From IMG/VR virus record IMGVR_UViG_3300029319_000026, positions 1-23,512 of that record: DNA of 23,512 nt; one strand, 5' to 3'. The notes beneath the pieces were generated by a model, which was not told the DNA's origin, did not search any database, and saw only the letters and a list, made by a program, of their open reading frames with translations. Shown here piece after piece: positions 1-6,511 of this stretch. Each line of letters starts with the position of its first letter. The first letter of the stretch is position 1. The stretch is from a virus. Both the position numbers and the translations under genes were made by a program.

Positions 1-2
1 GG

Positions 3-74
3 AATGAAGTTCTGGACCGTGCATCCAAACAACCGGGTGCCACGGTTCGGAAAAACCGCGACTACTCCTTCTAA
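3..74 (+). CDS. 3' end of an unidentified upstream gene (partial)
   Basis: Frame 3 is open from the window edge to a TAA at 72-74 and encodes a 23-residue tail that ends RKNRDYSF. This reads like a natural charged C-terminus, 15 nt before phoH. Frame 1 is also open from the edge (to the TAA at 79-81), so the choice of frame is a judgement from residue composition only. Too little is present to name a product. Confidence 0.4.
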   Translation, partial: NEVLDRASKQPGATVRKNRDYSF

Positions 75-89
75 CTCTTAATCTAACTT

Positions 90-845
90 ATGCCAGCAAA
101 AAGAAAGACTCAAACACCAATTGTCCCATTTGGGATGAGTAACAAGCATATGAAAAGAAAGAAACCAATTAACGCAGATTTAATGCGAAAGATTGAACCT
201 CTTACACAAAATCAAGAGGAACTCTTTCGTTGCTACAAGAACAATCAAAACCTTGTAGCATATGGTTGTGCGGGTACAGGGAAGACATTCATCACCCTCT
301 ACAATGCTCTTAAGGATGTATTGGATGAGAAGACTCCATACGAAAAGATCTACCTTGTCAGGTCTCTTGTAGCAACTAGAGAGATTGGTTTCCTTCCAGG
401 TGACCATGAAGATAAGTCTTCACTCTACCAAATTCCATATAAGAATATGGTAAAGTATATGTTTGAACTTCCAACTGAGTCAGACTTTGAGATGCTGTAT
501 GGCAATCTGAAAGCACAAGGAACAATTTCATTCTGGTCTACATCATTTATTCGTGGAACTACACTTGATAATGCAATCATTATCGTTGACGAATTCCAAA
601 ACTTGAACTATCATGAACTCGATAGTATTATCACAAGGATTGGTCAAGACTCTAAGATCATGTTCTGCGGTGATGCAACTCAGTCTGACCTTCTTAAGGA
701 TAGAGAGAGGAACGGTATTGCAGACTTTATGAAAATTCTTCGTATCATGCCATCGGTTGATATTGTTGAATTTGGAGTTGAAGATATTGTTCGTTCTGGA
801 CTGGTCAAAGAATATCTGCTAGCTAAGATGGAAATGAATTTATGA
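90..845 (+). CDS. phoH: PhoH-like P-loop ATPase
   Basis: A 251-aa PhoH-family ATPase. The Walker A motif GCAGTGKT is at residues 59-66, the Walker B IIIVDEFQN at about 163-171, and the PhoH-type third motif GDATQSD at 194-200. The N-terminus (1-30) is basic. PhoH proteins are cytoplasmic predicted ATPases related to the helicase core; the gene is nearly universal in T4-like cyanophages, and its exact role in infection is unsettled (a phosphate-starvation link comes from bacterial homologues). The start at 90 has no clear Shine-Dalgarno sequence. The stop overlaps the start of the next gene (ATGA at 842-845), so the two are probably translationally coupled. Its placement with exonuclease, gp33, gp59 and gp32 puts it in the nucleic-acid-processing block. 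Confidence 0.93.
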   Translation: MPAKRKTQTPIVPFGMSNKHMKRKKPINADLMRKIEPLTQNQEELFRCYKNNQNLVAYGCAGTGKTFITLYNALKDVLDEKTPYEKIYLVRSLVATREIGFLPGDHEDKSSLYQIPYKNMVKYMFELPTESDFEMLYGNLKAQGTISFWSTSFIRGTTLDNAIIIVDEFQNLNYHELDSIITRIGQDSKIMFCGDATQSDLLKDRERNGIADFMKILRIMPSVDIVEFGVEDIVRSGLVKEYLLAKMEMNL

Positions 846-1525
846 TTTTTGAGCATTGTAATTATCTCGGTGATGTTGAACTAACTAAAAAAGAAAAGAA
901 TGGCATCCGTCTCTACAATCTTCCAAGTGGAGACTGGGTGCCTTCTATTACTTCTGTCACTTCTTTTTACAACCGACAGATCTTTGCCGATTGGAGAAAG
1001 AGAGTTGGTGTAGAAGAAGCAAATCGTATTACTAAGAAAGCAACTAGTAGAGGAACAGATTTCCACGCAGCAACAGAACTCTACATGCTGAACAAGGAAA
1101 TCAACTGGGATGAGTTTAAACCACTCACCAAGTTTATGTTCCATCATGCTAAGCCATATCTTGATAAGATAAATAATGTACATGCTATCGAAAGAACTCT
1201 CTATTCAGAGTACCTTGGATTAGCAGGTAGAGTTGACTGCATCGCAGAGTACGAAGGAGAACTTGCAGTCATTGACTTTAAAACATCCGAAAAGATTAAA
1301 CCAGAAAAGTGGTTAGAGAACTATTTCGTTCAAGAAATGTTCTATGCTTCTGCTTATTATGAAATGACTGGTATCCCTGTAACGAAGTTGATTACGATCA
1401 TGGTCACTCCTGGTGGTGATGTGAAAGTATTTGACAAAAGGAACAAAGGGGATTATATTAAATTATTAGTTCGTTATATTAAAGAATTTGTATCTCACAA
1501 TACTAGGTCAGAGCATGGGGAATGA
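842..1525 (+). CDS. PD-(D/E)XK exonuclease, RecB/MGME1-like
   Basis: A 227-aa nuclease of the PD-(D/E)XK superfamily. Visible motifs in order: H75 in FHAATE, E117 in AIERTL, D132 in GRVDCIAEY, the D145-x-K147 pair in VIDFKTSEK, and the QxxxY signature at Q164-Y168 (VQEMFY). This set is typical of RecB-type nuclease domains and resembles the mitochondrial exonuclease MGME1, which trims single-stranded DNA ends. The inferred role is DNA end processing in phage replication or recombination, or host DNA turnover. The start overlaps the phoH stop by ATGA; the 3' end overlaps the gp33 start by 11 nt. Length is usual for the cyanophage protein annotated simply as exonuclease. The nuclease fold is firm; polarity and substrate are not determinable here. 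Confidence 0.85.
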   Translation: MIFEHCNYLGDVELTKKEKNGIRLYNLPSGDWVPSITSVTSFYNRQIFADWRKRVGVEEANRITKKATSRGTDFHAATELYMLNKEINWDEFKPLTKFMFHHAKPYLDKINNVHAIERTLYSEYLGLAGRVDCIAEYEGELAVIDFKTSEKIKPEKWLENYFVQEMFYASAYYEMTGIPVTKLITIMVTPGGDVKVFDKRNKGDYIKLLVRYIKEFVSHNTRSEHGE

Positions 1526-1772
1526 ACTGGAAAAAGCAATAGAAAGTAAATTCTTCTGTTCTGCACGATTCGCACAGGAGATAGAATCCTTAGTGCTCGA
1601 TAATCAGGGAATGAGTTACATCGATGCTGTTGTTCACTTCTGTGAGAAAAATAGTATTGATTTGGAGTCAGTTCCTAAACTAATTTCCAAACCTCTGAAA
1701 GAGAAGATCAAGTATGAGGCAATGGAACTAAACTTTTTGAAGAGGAGTTCAAGAGCAAAGTTGCCTCTCTAA
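1515..1772 (+). CDS. 33: Late transcription coactivator gp33
   Basis: An 85-aa protein aligning with the conserved core of T4 gp33: a motif GMSYIDAV then FCEKNSID (T4 has GMSYLEAT and FLEENSIP) and a C-terminal KPLKEKIKYEA/LNFLK block. In T4, gp33 bridges host RNA polymerase and the sliding clamp to activate late promoters recognised by sigma factor gp55; the clamp contact is a hydrophobic C-terminal tail, and here the tail is AKLPL. I chose the ATG at 1515 rather than the longer open frame beginning at 1488 because it gives a gp33-sized protein starting MGNELEK and has AGG at 1505-1507 upstream. It overlaps the exonuclease by 11 nt. It lacks the long acidic N-terminus of T4 gp33, as usual for the short cyanophage form. 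It fits functionally with the TATAAATA-like late promoters in this window. Confidence 0.85.
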   Translation: MGNELEKAIESKFFCSARFAQEIESLVLDNQGMSYIDAVVHFCEKNSIDLESVPKLISKPLKEKIKYEAMELNFLKRSSRAKLPL

Positions 1773-1790
1773 ACGATTTATTATTTTTTG

Positions 1791-2387
1791 ATGATGCCTT
1801 TTGATGCTTACAGACAATACCTCTCTTTGAAGAATCACTTTACCAAAGAGAAGTATGACTACCACAAGTATTGTGGTAAGAGTCGTGCGACTGTCCAGTC
1901 TTTCTATAAAAGAAAAGATAGGTTTTGGTTTGAAAAACTTGCCAGAAACAAAGATGACAAAGAGGTAGTTGAGTTCTTTGTATCTAACTTTATCACCTGC
2001 ACTGATCCAAGTAAGCTTTGGATAGGAGAAATGATACGAGAAGGTGAAGGTAGATACACTTCTTGGAAGAAGAGAACTCAATCAATGTCTTATCTTTTCA
2101 AAGAAGAAGTAGACAAAGTTTTTTCTGACAATAACTTTGATTCTATGTTTGCAATGGATGGTTCTAGACATCCACAAATTTTAAAAGAGTATCTAAGAGA
2201 TAATATTTCCATTGAAACCCTAGTAATTTTGGATATGATTCTAGGGTTCAGAAAAGATTGGGATAAAAAACTACAAGATCCTGTGTGGGAAACCGTAAGT
2301 TTGAGAATGAAAAAATATTCTCCCTTTCTAAATATTGAAGTATCACGTTACAAACAAGTCCTGAAGAAGGTTGTGTTAAGCAAATGA
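1791..2387 (+). CDS. 59: Helicase loader gp59
   Basis: A 198-aa homologue of T4 gp59, which loads the replicative helicase gp41 onto gp32-coated single-stranded DNA at forks and recombination intermediates. Landmarks shared with T4: the N-terminal KYDYHKY block, the aromatic and basic KRKDRFWFEKLA motif (T4 KRRDKYFFQKLS), a hydrophobic VVEFFVSNF segment followed by the WIGEM motif, and a C-terminal VILDMILGF/W...Y half. The reading frame is open from TTG at 1788; I took the first ATG (1791), giving MMPFDAYRQYL, with 1794 possible. No Shine-Dalgarno sequence is evident in the T-rich leader. The stop overlaps the next start (ATGA, 2384-2387). The 33-59-32 order is the same as in T4. Confidence 0.9.
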   Translation: MMPFDAYRQYLSLKNHFTKEKYDYHKYCGKSRATVQSFYKRKDRFWFEKLARNKDDKEVVEFFVSNFITCTDPSKLWIGEMIREGEGRYTSWKKRTQSMSYLFKEEVDKVFSDNNFDSMFAMDGSRHPQILKEYLRDNISIETLVILDMILGFRKDWDKKLQDPVWETVSLRMKKYSPFLNIEVSRYKQVLKKVVLSK

Positions 2388-2728
2388 GTTTTTTTGATTC
2401 CGAAGTCGTTCGTGCTGAAATGGTTGAAATTGGTGAATTGCAAGAAGATGTTTATAAGAACGTCTTCAACTTTGCATCAATGGATAAGGAAGAGAAACTC
2501 TTTCATGTTGGTATGCTAGAGAGACTTCTGGATAAACAGAAGATTCTCTACACTCGGTTGAGTCTGTCTGACGATGCTGAGGCACAAGAAATGAAAGAAC
2601 GCATCCTTGAATCTGCAGTGATGATGGGTCTCCCTAAGGGGACTGATATGAATATGGTATTCAATAACATGTCCAAGATGCTTGAAGTGATGAAGGATCA
2701 GATTGACAAGTCTGGTTCTGACCTGTAG
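2384..2728 (+). CDS. DUF1825-like protein between gp59 and gp32
   Basis: A 114-aa alpha-helical, acidic protein with no signal peptide or membrane segment. It starts MSFFDSEVV, has a central LERLLDKQKILYTRLSLSDD block and ends in a helical VFNNMSKMLEVMKDQ segment. The FFDSE start, the helix before an SxD segment and the terminal M..MLE.MK helix match my recollection of DUF1825, a small family found mainly in cyanobacteria and their phages; its function is unknown. The start overlaps the gp59 stop (ATGA), indicating translational coupling with the fork-loading and ssDNA-binding proteins, so a replication accessory role is a reasonable but unproved guess. Family assignment is by remembered motif only. 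Confidence 0.6.
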   Translation: MSFFDSEVVRAEMVEIGELQEDVYKNVFNFASMDKEEKLFHVGMLERLLDKQKILYTRLSLSDDAEAQEMKERILESAVMMGLPKGTDMNMVFNNMSKMLEVMKDQIDKSGSDL

Positions 2729-2733
2729 AATAA

Positions 2734-2775
2734 CGTGGTCCACACAAGCCAAATCCAACAAATCTAATTAATCCT
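2734..2775 (+). promoter_or_regulatory. Possible gp32 mRNA leader / translational operator
   Basis: The leader before gp32 has a small dyad (GTGG-T-CCAC, 2735-2743) followed by about 30 nt of A/C/T-rich, apparently unstructured sequence, with no Shine-Dalgarno sequence before the ATG. In T4, gp32 represses its own translation by binding a pseudoknot plus an unstructured leader. The arrangement here is reminiscent but much simpler; the assignment is inference. Confidence 0.25.
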
Positions 2776-3741
2776 ATGTCTTTTTCTAATCTCAAAAAGC
2801 AATCCAATCTTGGTTCCCTGACTCAGAAACTGGTCAAGGAAGTCGAAAAGATGAATAACACTGGTGGCGGTGGTGATGACCGTCTCTGGAAACCCGAAAT
2901 GGATAAGACTGGTAATGGATACGCAGTTATCCGTTTCCTGCCCGCACCAGATGGAGAAGAACTCCCTTGGGCGAAGATGTACTCCCATGCCTTCCAAGGT
3001 CCTGGTGGTTGGTACATCGAGAACTCTCTGACCACTCTGGGTCAGAAGGATCCTGTGTCTGAGCACAACCGTGAACTGTGGAACAGTGGACTTGATTCTG
3101 ACAAGGACACCGTTCGTAAGCAGAAACGCAAACTGTCTTACTATGCCAACATCTATGTTGTGCAAGACAAAGCAAACCCTCAGAACGAAGGTAAAGTCTT
3201 CCTCTATAAGTTTGGTAAGAAGATCTTTGACAAGATCATGGAAGCAATGCAACCTGAGTTTGAAGATGAAGAAGCAATCAACCCCTTTGATTTCTGGGCT
3301 GGTGCTAACTTCAAACTGAAACTGAAGAAGGTTGCAGGTTACTGGAACTATGACTCTTCTGAGTTTGATCGTCCTGGTGCTCTGCTGGACGATGACGATG
3401 CACTGGAAGCACTGTGGAACAAGCAGTATTCACTGACTGCTCTGACTGCTGCTGATCAGTTCAAGTCCTATGAGCAATTGGAGACTCGTCTGAAGATGGT
3501 TCTGGGTCAGAAGTCTGCACCTCGTTACGATGAGGAGACTGCTGATGAGGACAATGATCGTGGATCTTTTGCCCCTAACTTCTCTTCCCGCGAATCTAAT
3601 CCTGTCCCTCAGGATCTGAAGAACGAACTCAATTCTTTGAGTGAAGGACGAGACTTCAACTCACAAGACATCACTCCATCTAACTCTTCTGAGGACGAAG
3701 ATGATGCACTGTCTTACTTCCAAAAACTGGCAGAGAGTTGA
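2776..3741 (+). CDS. 32: Single-stranded DNA-binding protein gp32
   Basis: A 321-aa homologue of T4 gp32, which coats ssDNA during replication, recombination and repair and contacts gp59. The basic N-terminal region (about 1-25) corresponds to the cooperativity domain. The core OB region has the block KLSYYANIYVVQDKANP...EGKVFLYKFGKKI, closely matching T4 KTSYWANILVVKDPAAP...EGKVFKYRFGKKI. A long acidic C-terminus (DEETADEDND to SSEDEDDALSY) corresponds to the partner-binding tail. The protein contains no cysteine at all, so the T4 zinc site (three Cys and one His) is absent; the corresponding segment is ENSLTTLGQKDPVSEHNREL. Codon use is richer in G+C than in the structural genes. The gene ends exactly where the convergent gp53 gene ends. 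Confidence 0.93.
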   Translation: MSFSNLKKQSNLGSLTQKLVKEVEKMNNTGGGGDDRLWKPEMDKTGNGYAVIRFLPAPDGEELPWAKMYSHAFQGPGGWYIENSLTTLGQKDPVSEHNRELWNSGLDSDKDTVRKQKRKLSYYANIYVVQDKANPQNEGKVFLYKFGKKIFDKIMEAMQPEFEDEEAINPFDFWAGANFKLKLKKVAGYWNYDSSEFDRPGALLDDDDALEALWNKQYSLTALTAADQFKSYEQLETRLKMVLGQKSAPRYDEETADEDNDRGSFAPNFSSRESNPVPQDLKNELNSLSEGRDFNSQDITPSNSSEDEDDALSYFQKLAES

Positions 3742-4404
3742 TTAAGAGAACAGTCTAATATTATCAGCACGTTTCAGGGTTTCAGTCATATATTGACTGG
3801 AACCTTTTTTGTATTTCATTGAATCTTCAAAGTCGTCAATTATAACATTTAAATATCTTTGCTTAAGAAGAAATATATTTCTCTTATCATTGTTTAATTT
3901 CTCTTCATGCTGATAGTTTGTTATAGAGACAACCGGTTTTTCAGTTGTCATTCGACCAGTATCACCATTATAATAAGTAATGGAATAATCGGATGTCACT
4001 ACTAATCCAGCAGGAACAATAGTTACATTTTCATTATTTTTTATTTCTGTTGTTTCATAATGATGAATCTCATTTAATTTCTCATAAGTTCCATACTTTT
4101 CAAGGAGATAATCATCAAATTCTATTTGGTTTAATGGCCACTCATCTTGAATGTTTACGATGTTATTACTAGTTAAAACAACCCAGTCAAGATCCATTCT
4201 ACCGTAGACATCAAATGCTACATTGTCTGGTCTATCATTACCTTTGATTTGATACTTAGTAAAGAATGCCAAGTCTTGATAGATGTCTTCTCTAAGTAAT
4301 ACTTTCTTAAAAAGATTTTTTACAGTAATGTAATCTGATATATTAGCATCAGGAAGTCTGCTGACATATTCAAAATCTGGAATTTTGTTAAAGTAATTTG
4401 ACAT
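3742..4404 (-). CDS. 53: Baseplate wedge subunit gp53
   Basis: A 220-aa homologue of T4 gp53 (about 196 aa), the wedge protein that joins neighbouring wedges around the hub during baseplate assembly. The N-terminus (NYFNKIPDFEYVSRLPDA, then VKNLFKK) and the central segment RPDNVAFDVYG...LDWVVLTSNNIVN...EWPL are the characteristic gp53 pattern: a phage protein whose conserved core names a Y/W-rich stretch before a LSNNI-type turn. The start lies 1 nt after the gp48 stop, so both are read from one mRNA. Its stop codon abuts the gp32 stop with no spacer, leaving no room for a dedicated terminator. Confidence 0.85.
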   Translation of the reverse strand: MSNYFNKIPDFEYVSRLPDANISDYITVKNLFKKVLLREDIYQDLAFFTKYQIKGNDRPDNVAFDVYGRMDLDWVVLTSNNIVNIQDEWPLNQIEFDDYLLEKYGTYEKLNEIHHYETTEIKNNENVTIVPAGLVVTSDYSITYYNGDTGRMTTEKPVVSITNYQHEEKLNNDKRNIFLLKQRYLNVIIDDFEDSMKYKKGSSQYMTETLKRADNIRLFS

Positions 4405-4405
4405 T

Positions 4406-5674
4406 TTAGAAACCTATTTCGGCAGGGACTTCGTTGCTAGATGATGAACTATCAGATTCTTCATAATCATCACTGTATACTGGCTCAAGTTCTTGGAATG
4501 CAAGTGTCATAGAATAAGAACTCATTGCACCATCTTCAAAAGGAGCATACGATCCTTCTGGAGTATACTGAACACTGCATGATGTAAGAGCACACTCTTT
4601 AAATTTATTTAAGAACGGAGATGCAGAATTGGATGCTAATTGTTGATACTGAATTCTAAATGTATTTGGGGTCTTGAGGAATAGTCTTGTACCTTCTCTA
4701 ATAGGTGCCATTCCTTGTTTGAAGAATCTTATAATCTGAACAATCTGCTTTGCTTCATCTGCACTTCTTGGAGACATCTTAAATGTAAAAGAGAATGGTC
4801 TCAGTGAAGGTGCATTGAATAACAACTCAAGGTTGGGGTTAAGGATAACCCCTTCAGTTCTTGATAACAATTCGTTTGGATTTATACCAGCTGCAGATGC
4901 TGCAAATAAATTTGTAATTGCTTCTTGAACATCACCACGCCCTTTGCTTATTCCACTTGAAATCCTACTAATTGATCCTTCTGCACCTTCAACACCACCA
5001 CCAATGAAAGCTTTTGCAAAATCTGATCCTGCTATTTGAACAGCATCCATATTGCCTGGACCCCAACTACATGAATTCTGATCTTGAATACCTGAAGGAA
5101 TTGGGAGTACAACAGTTCCTATAATATCTCTATCTGAAGATCTATCACTAAAAGAGAGACCTTCTTTGAACCTTTTAGGTTCATACTTCATCATATCAAA
5201 CTTTATTACATCAGCAGTTTCATCTGTGGTCAATGGATATCTAAAGTTTCCAAATTTATCTCTGTTCTTTGGTTCTTTTGGTGGAACAGAACTTGGTTGC
5301 GAAGTATCCCCAGATTCTGGAGGTTTCTCTGCTCTATTAGGATCTCCTTTAGCTCTATTATATTCTTCTGTATCTTGTGATTTTTTAACGAAGTCTCCCC
5401 TCATGGACTCCATCTGATTTTTTGAGGCTTGATTTAATCTTCCTTGATATTGTTTTACTTTTCCAGAAGCCTGGTTATTGAATTTCCAGTTATTTACACC
5501 ATCTCTTTCTGCAATGACTCTACCACCAGCACCCTTTGCATCACTATATTGCAACATCTCAACATCATATGTTCCATCTGCTAACTTTGTAGTTCTAGTT
5601 GCAGTGTAGATTATTTGTTTACTTCTCCCTGTCCCTATAGTTACAGGACTTATCTTACTTGTTACAACAGTCAT
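4406..5674 (-). CDS. 48: Baseplate tail-tube cap gp48
   Basis: A 422-aa homologue of T4 gp48 (364 aa), which with gp54 sits on the hub and templates tail-tube polymerisation. Diagnostic parts: GTVVLPIPSGIQDQNSCSWG near residue 190, the APSLRPFSFTFKMSPRSADE segment near 290, the FFKQGMAP stretch, and a C-terminal CSVQYTPEGSYAPFEDGAMS followed by a YSMTLAFQELEP strand. An N-terminal domain of about 75 residues (TYDVEMLQYSDAKGAGG) and a Pro/Lys/Glu-rich linker (about 100-145) make it longer than T4 gp48. It ends in an acidic serine-rich tail (YEESDSSSSS). A late-type promoter motif lies 16 nt upstream. Confidence 0.85.
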   Translation of the reverse strand: MTVVTSKISPVTIGTGRSKQIIYTATRTTKLADGTYDVEMLQYSDAKGAGGRVIAERDGVNNWKFNNQASGKVKQYQGRLNQASKNQMESMRGDFVKKSQDTEEYNRAKGDPNRAEKPPESGDTSQPSSVPPKEPKNRDKFGNFRYPLTTDETADVIKFDMMKYEPKRFKEGLSFSDRSSDRDIIGTVVLPIPSGIQDQNSCSWGPGNMDAVQIAGSDFAKAFIGGGVEGAEGSISRISSGISKGRGDVQEAITNLFAASAAGINPNELLSRTEGVILNPNLELLFNAPSLRPFSFTFKMSPRSADEAKQIVQIIRFFKQGMAPIREGTRLFLKTPNTFRIQYQQLASNSASPFLNKFKECALTSCSVQYTPEGSYAPFEDGAMSSYSMTLAFQELEPVYSDDYEESDSSSSSNEVPAEIGF

Positions 5675-5688
5675 CTAACAGATGGTTT

Positions 5689-6039
5689 TTATTTATTTAG
5701 CACACGTTTTCCATATTGTAGAGATAACAAATCATCAAGCTCATCTTTTTCTACAATGTAAACTTGAGTTCCTAGTTCTTCCCAAGTATAATTTCTATAG
5801 TCTCCATGATGAAAGTTGATTCCACGAAATCCCCATCGAAATATTTCAGTTACTGCAACTAGTGGGTGCTGATCGTACTCAATGTTAGGTGTCTTCGCAA
5901 AGTATTTGAATGTACAGAAGTTTCCTGCTTCTGGTATTGGTGTTACCGTATCATTCAGTGCATACATTATAAGTTCCATTCTATCTTCAACATCTGTTTC
6001 CGACTGAATGTCTTGCCTTATTGGTTCGATGCGATTCAT
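5689..6039 (-). CDS. Conserved cyanophage protein of unknown function
   Basis: A 116-aa soluble protein between gp4 and gp48 on the same strand. Its centre (NFCTFKYFAKTPNIEYDQHP, then LVAVTEIFRWGFRGINFHHG) follows a pattern seen in several T4-like phage structural or packaging proteins: a Y-x-x-x-P-L-V strand followed by a G-F-x-G-x-N-F-H-x turn. I cannot assign a function. The start overlaps the gp4 stop by 4 nt (6036-6039), so it is translationally coupled to head completion; the context suggests a virion or assembly role. It could be a short relative of the longer proteins with this motif. Confidence 0.7.
   Translation of the reverse strand: MNRIEPIRQDIQSETDVEDRMELIMYALNDTVTPIPEAGNFCTFKYFAKTPNIEYDQHPLVAVTEIFRWGFRGINFHHGDYRNYTWEELGTQVYIVEKDELDDLLSLQYGKRVLNK
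5690..5697 (-). promoter_or_regulatory. Late-type promoter candidate upstream of gp48
   Basis: On the minus strand this reads AATAAATA, one mismatch from the T4 late consensus TATAAATA, 16 nt upstream of the gp48 start and overlapping the stop of the preceding gene. It would give gp48-gp53 an additional late transcript. AT-rich background makes this uncertain. Confidence 0.35.
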
Positions 6040-6479
6040 TTGATACCCAGTTCGTCTTCTGTGATTACTTTGAATTCAATTCTTCTATCTTCACAAAATT
6101 CAACTGCTGCTTTCCACTTTGCTTGATTGACTGCATAAGTCTTACACTCATACAAATATGATTTAGTAACTCTTGATTTCTTTTTTGGTGGTTGGGTCTG
6201 TCTCTTTGGTTTCACTTCAACCACATATGTCTTGGTAGCACCATTTGTTTCTTTTACCTTCATAATAAAGTCTGGGAAGTATCTATGCACCCTATTATCT
6301 ACTGGTGAGACATAAGGTATAAAAAATTCTTCACTACCCCACTCAAGAACATTTTCGTTCAAGTCACAATATCTACAAAACTTTCTTTCCCAACTACTAC
6401 GACAAATAATATTATTTGGATTGCCCTTATACTTTCTGGGAAACGATGGTTTGTATTTGCTTTTAATACTTTCGGCCAT
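6036..6479 (-). CDS. 4: Head completion protein gp4 (PD-(D/E)XK fold)
   Basis: A 147-aa homologue of T4 gp4 (also called gp50/65 in older maps), needed to complete DNA-filled heads before tail joining. Highly characteristic segments: RKYKGNPNNIICRSSWERKF, CDLNENVLEWGSEEFFIPY, then VHRYFPDF and YVVEVKPKRQT. Candidate catalytic residues of a PD-(D/E)XK nuclease are visible: E31 (SSWE), D70 (FPDF), E88 and K90 (VEVK). This suggests trimming of DNA at the portal, though the nuclease role is inferred from the motif. It is the first gene of the leftward block; a perfect TATAAATA lies 24 nt upstream. It overlaps the next gene by 4 nt. Confidence 0.92.
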   Translation of the reverse strand: MAESIKSKYKPSFPRKYKGNPNNIICRSSWERKFCRYCDLNENVLEWGSEEFFIPYVSPVDNRVHRYFPDFIMKVKETNGATKTYVVEVKPKRQTQPPKKKSRVTKSYLYECKTYAVNQAKWKAAVEFCEDRRIEFKVITEDELGIK

Positions 6480-6502
6480 ACATAATATATAAGGTCAAAA
6501 AC

Positions 6503-6510
6503 TATTTATA
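6503..6510 (-). promoter_or_regulatory. T4-type late promoter for the gp4-gp53 block
   Basis: The minus strand reads TATAAATA, a perfect match to the T4 late promoter -10 element recognised by gp55, 24 nt upstream of the gp4 ATG and inside the 32-nt divergent gap. It ends 1 nt before the gp54 start codon on the opposite strand. Confidence 0.6.
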
Positions 6511-6511
6511 G

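Noticed and set aside
43-58. Hairpin CGGTT/AACCG as a terminator before phoH
   Set aside because: Only five base pairs, no following T-run, and it overlaps the likely end of a coding region.
1-81. Alternative frame-1 open stretch at the left edge ending at TAA 79-81
   Set aside because: Frame 3 gives a more protein-like charged tail; both are too short to be decided without upstream sequence.
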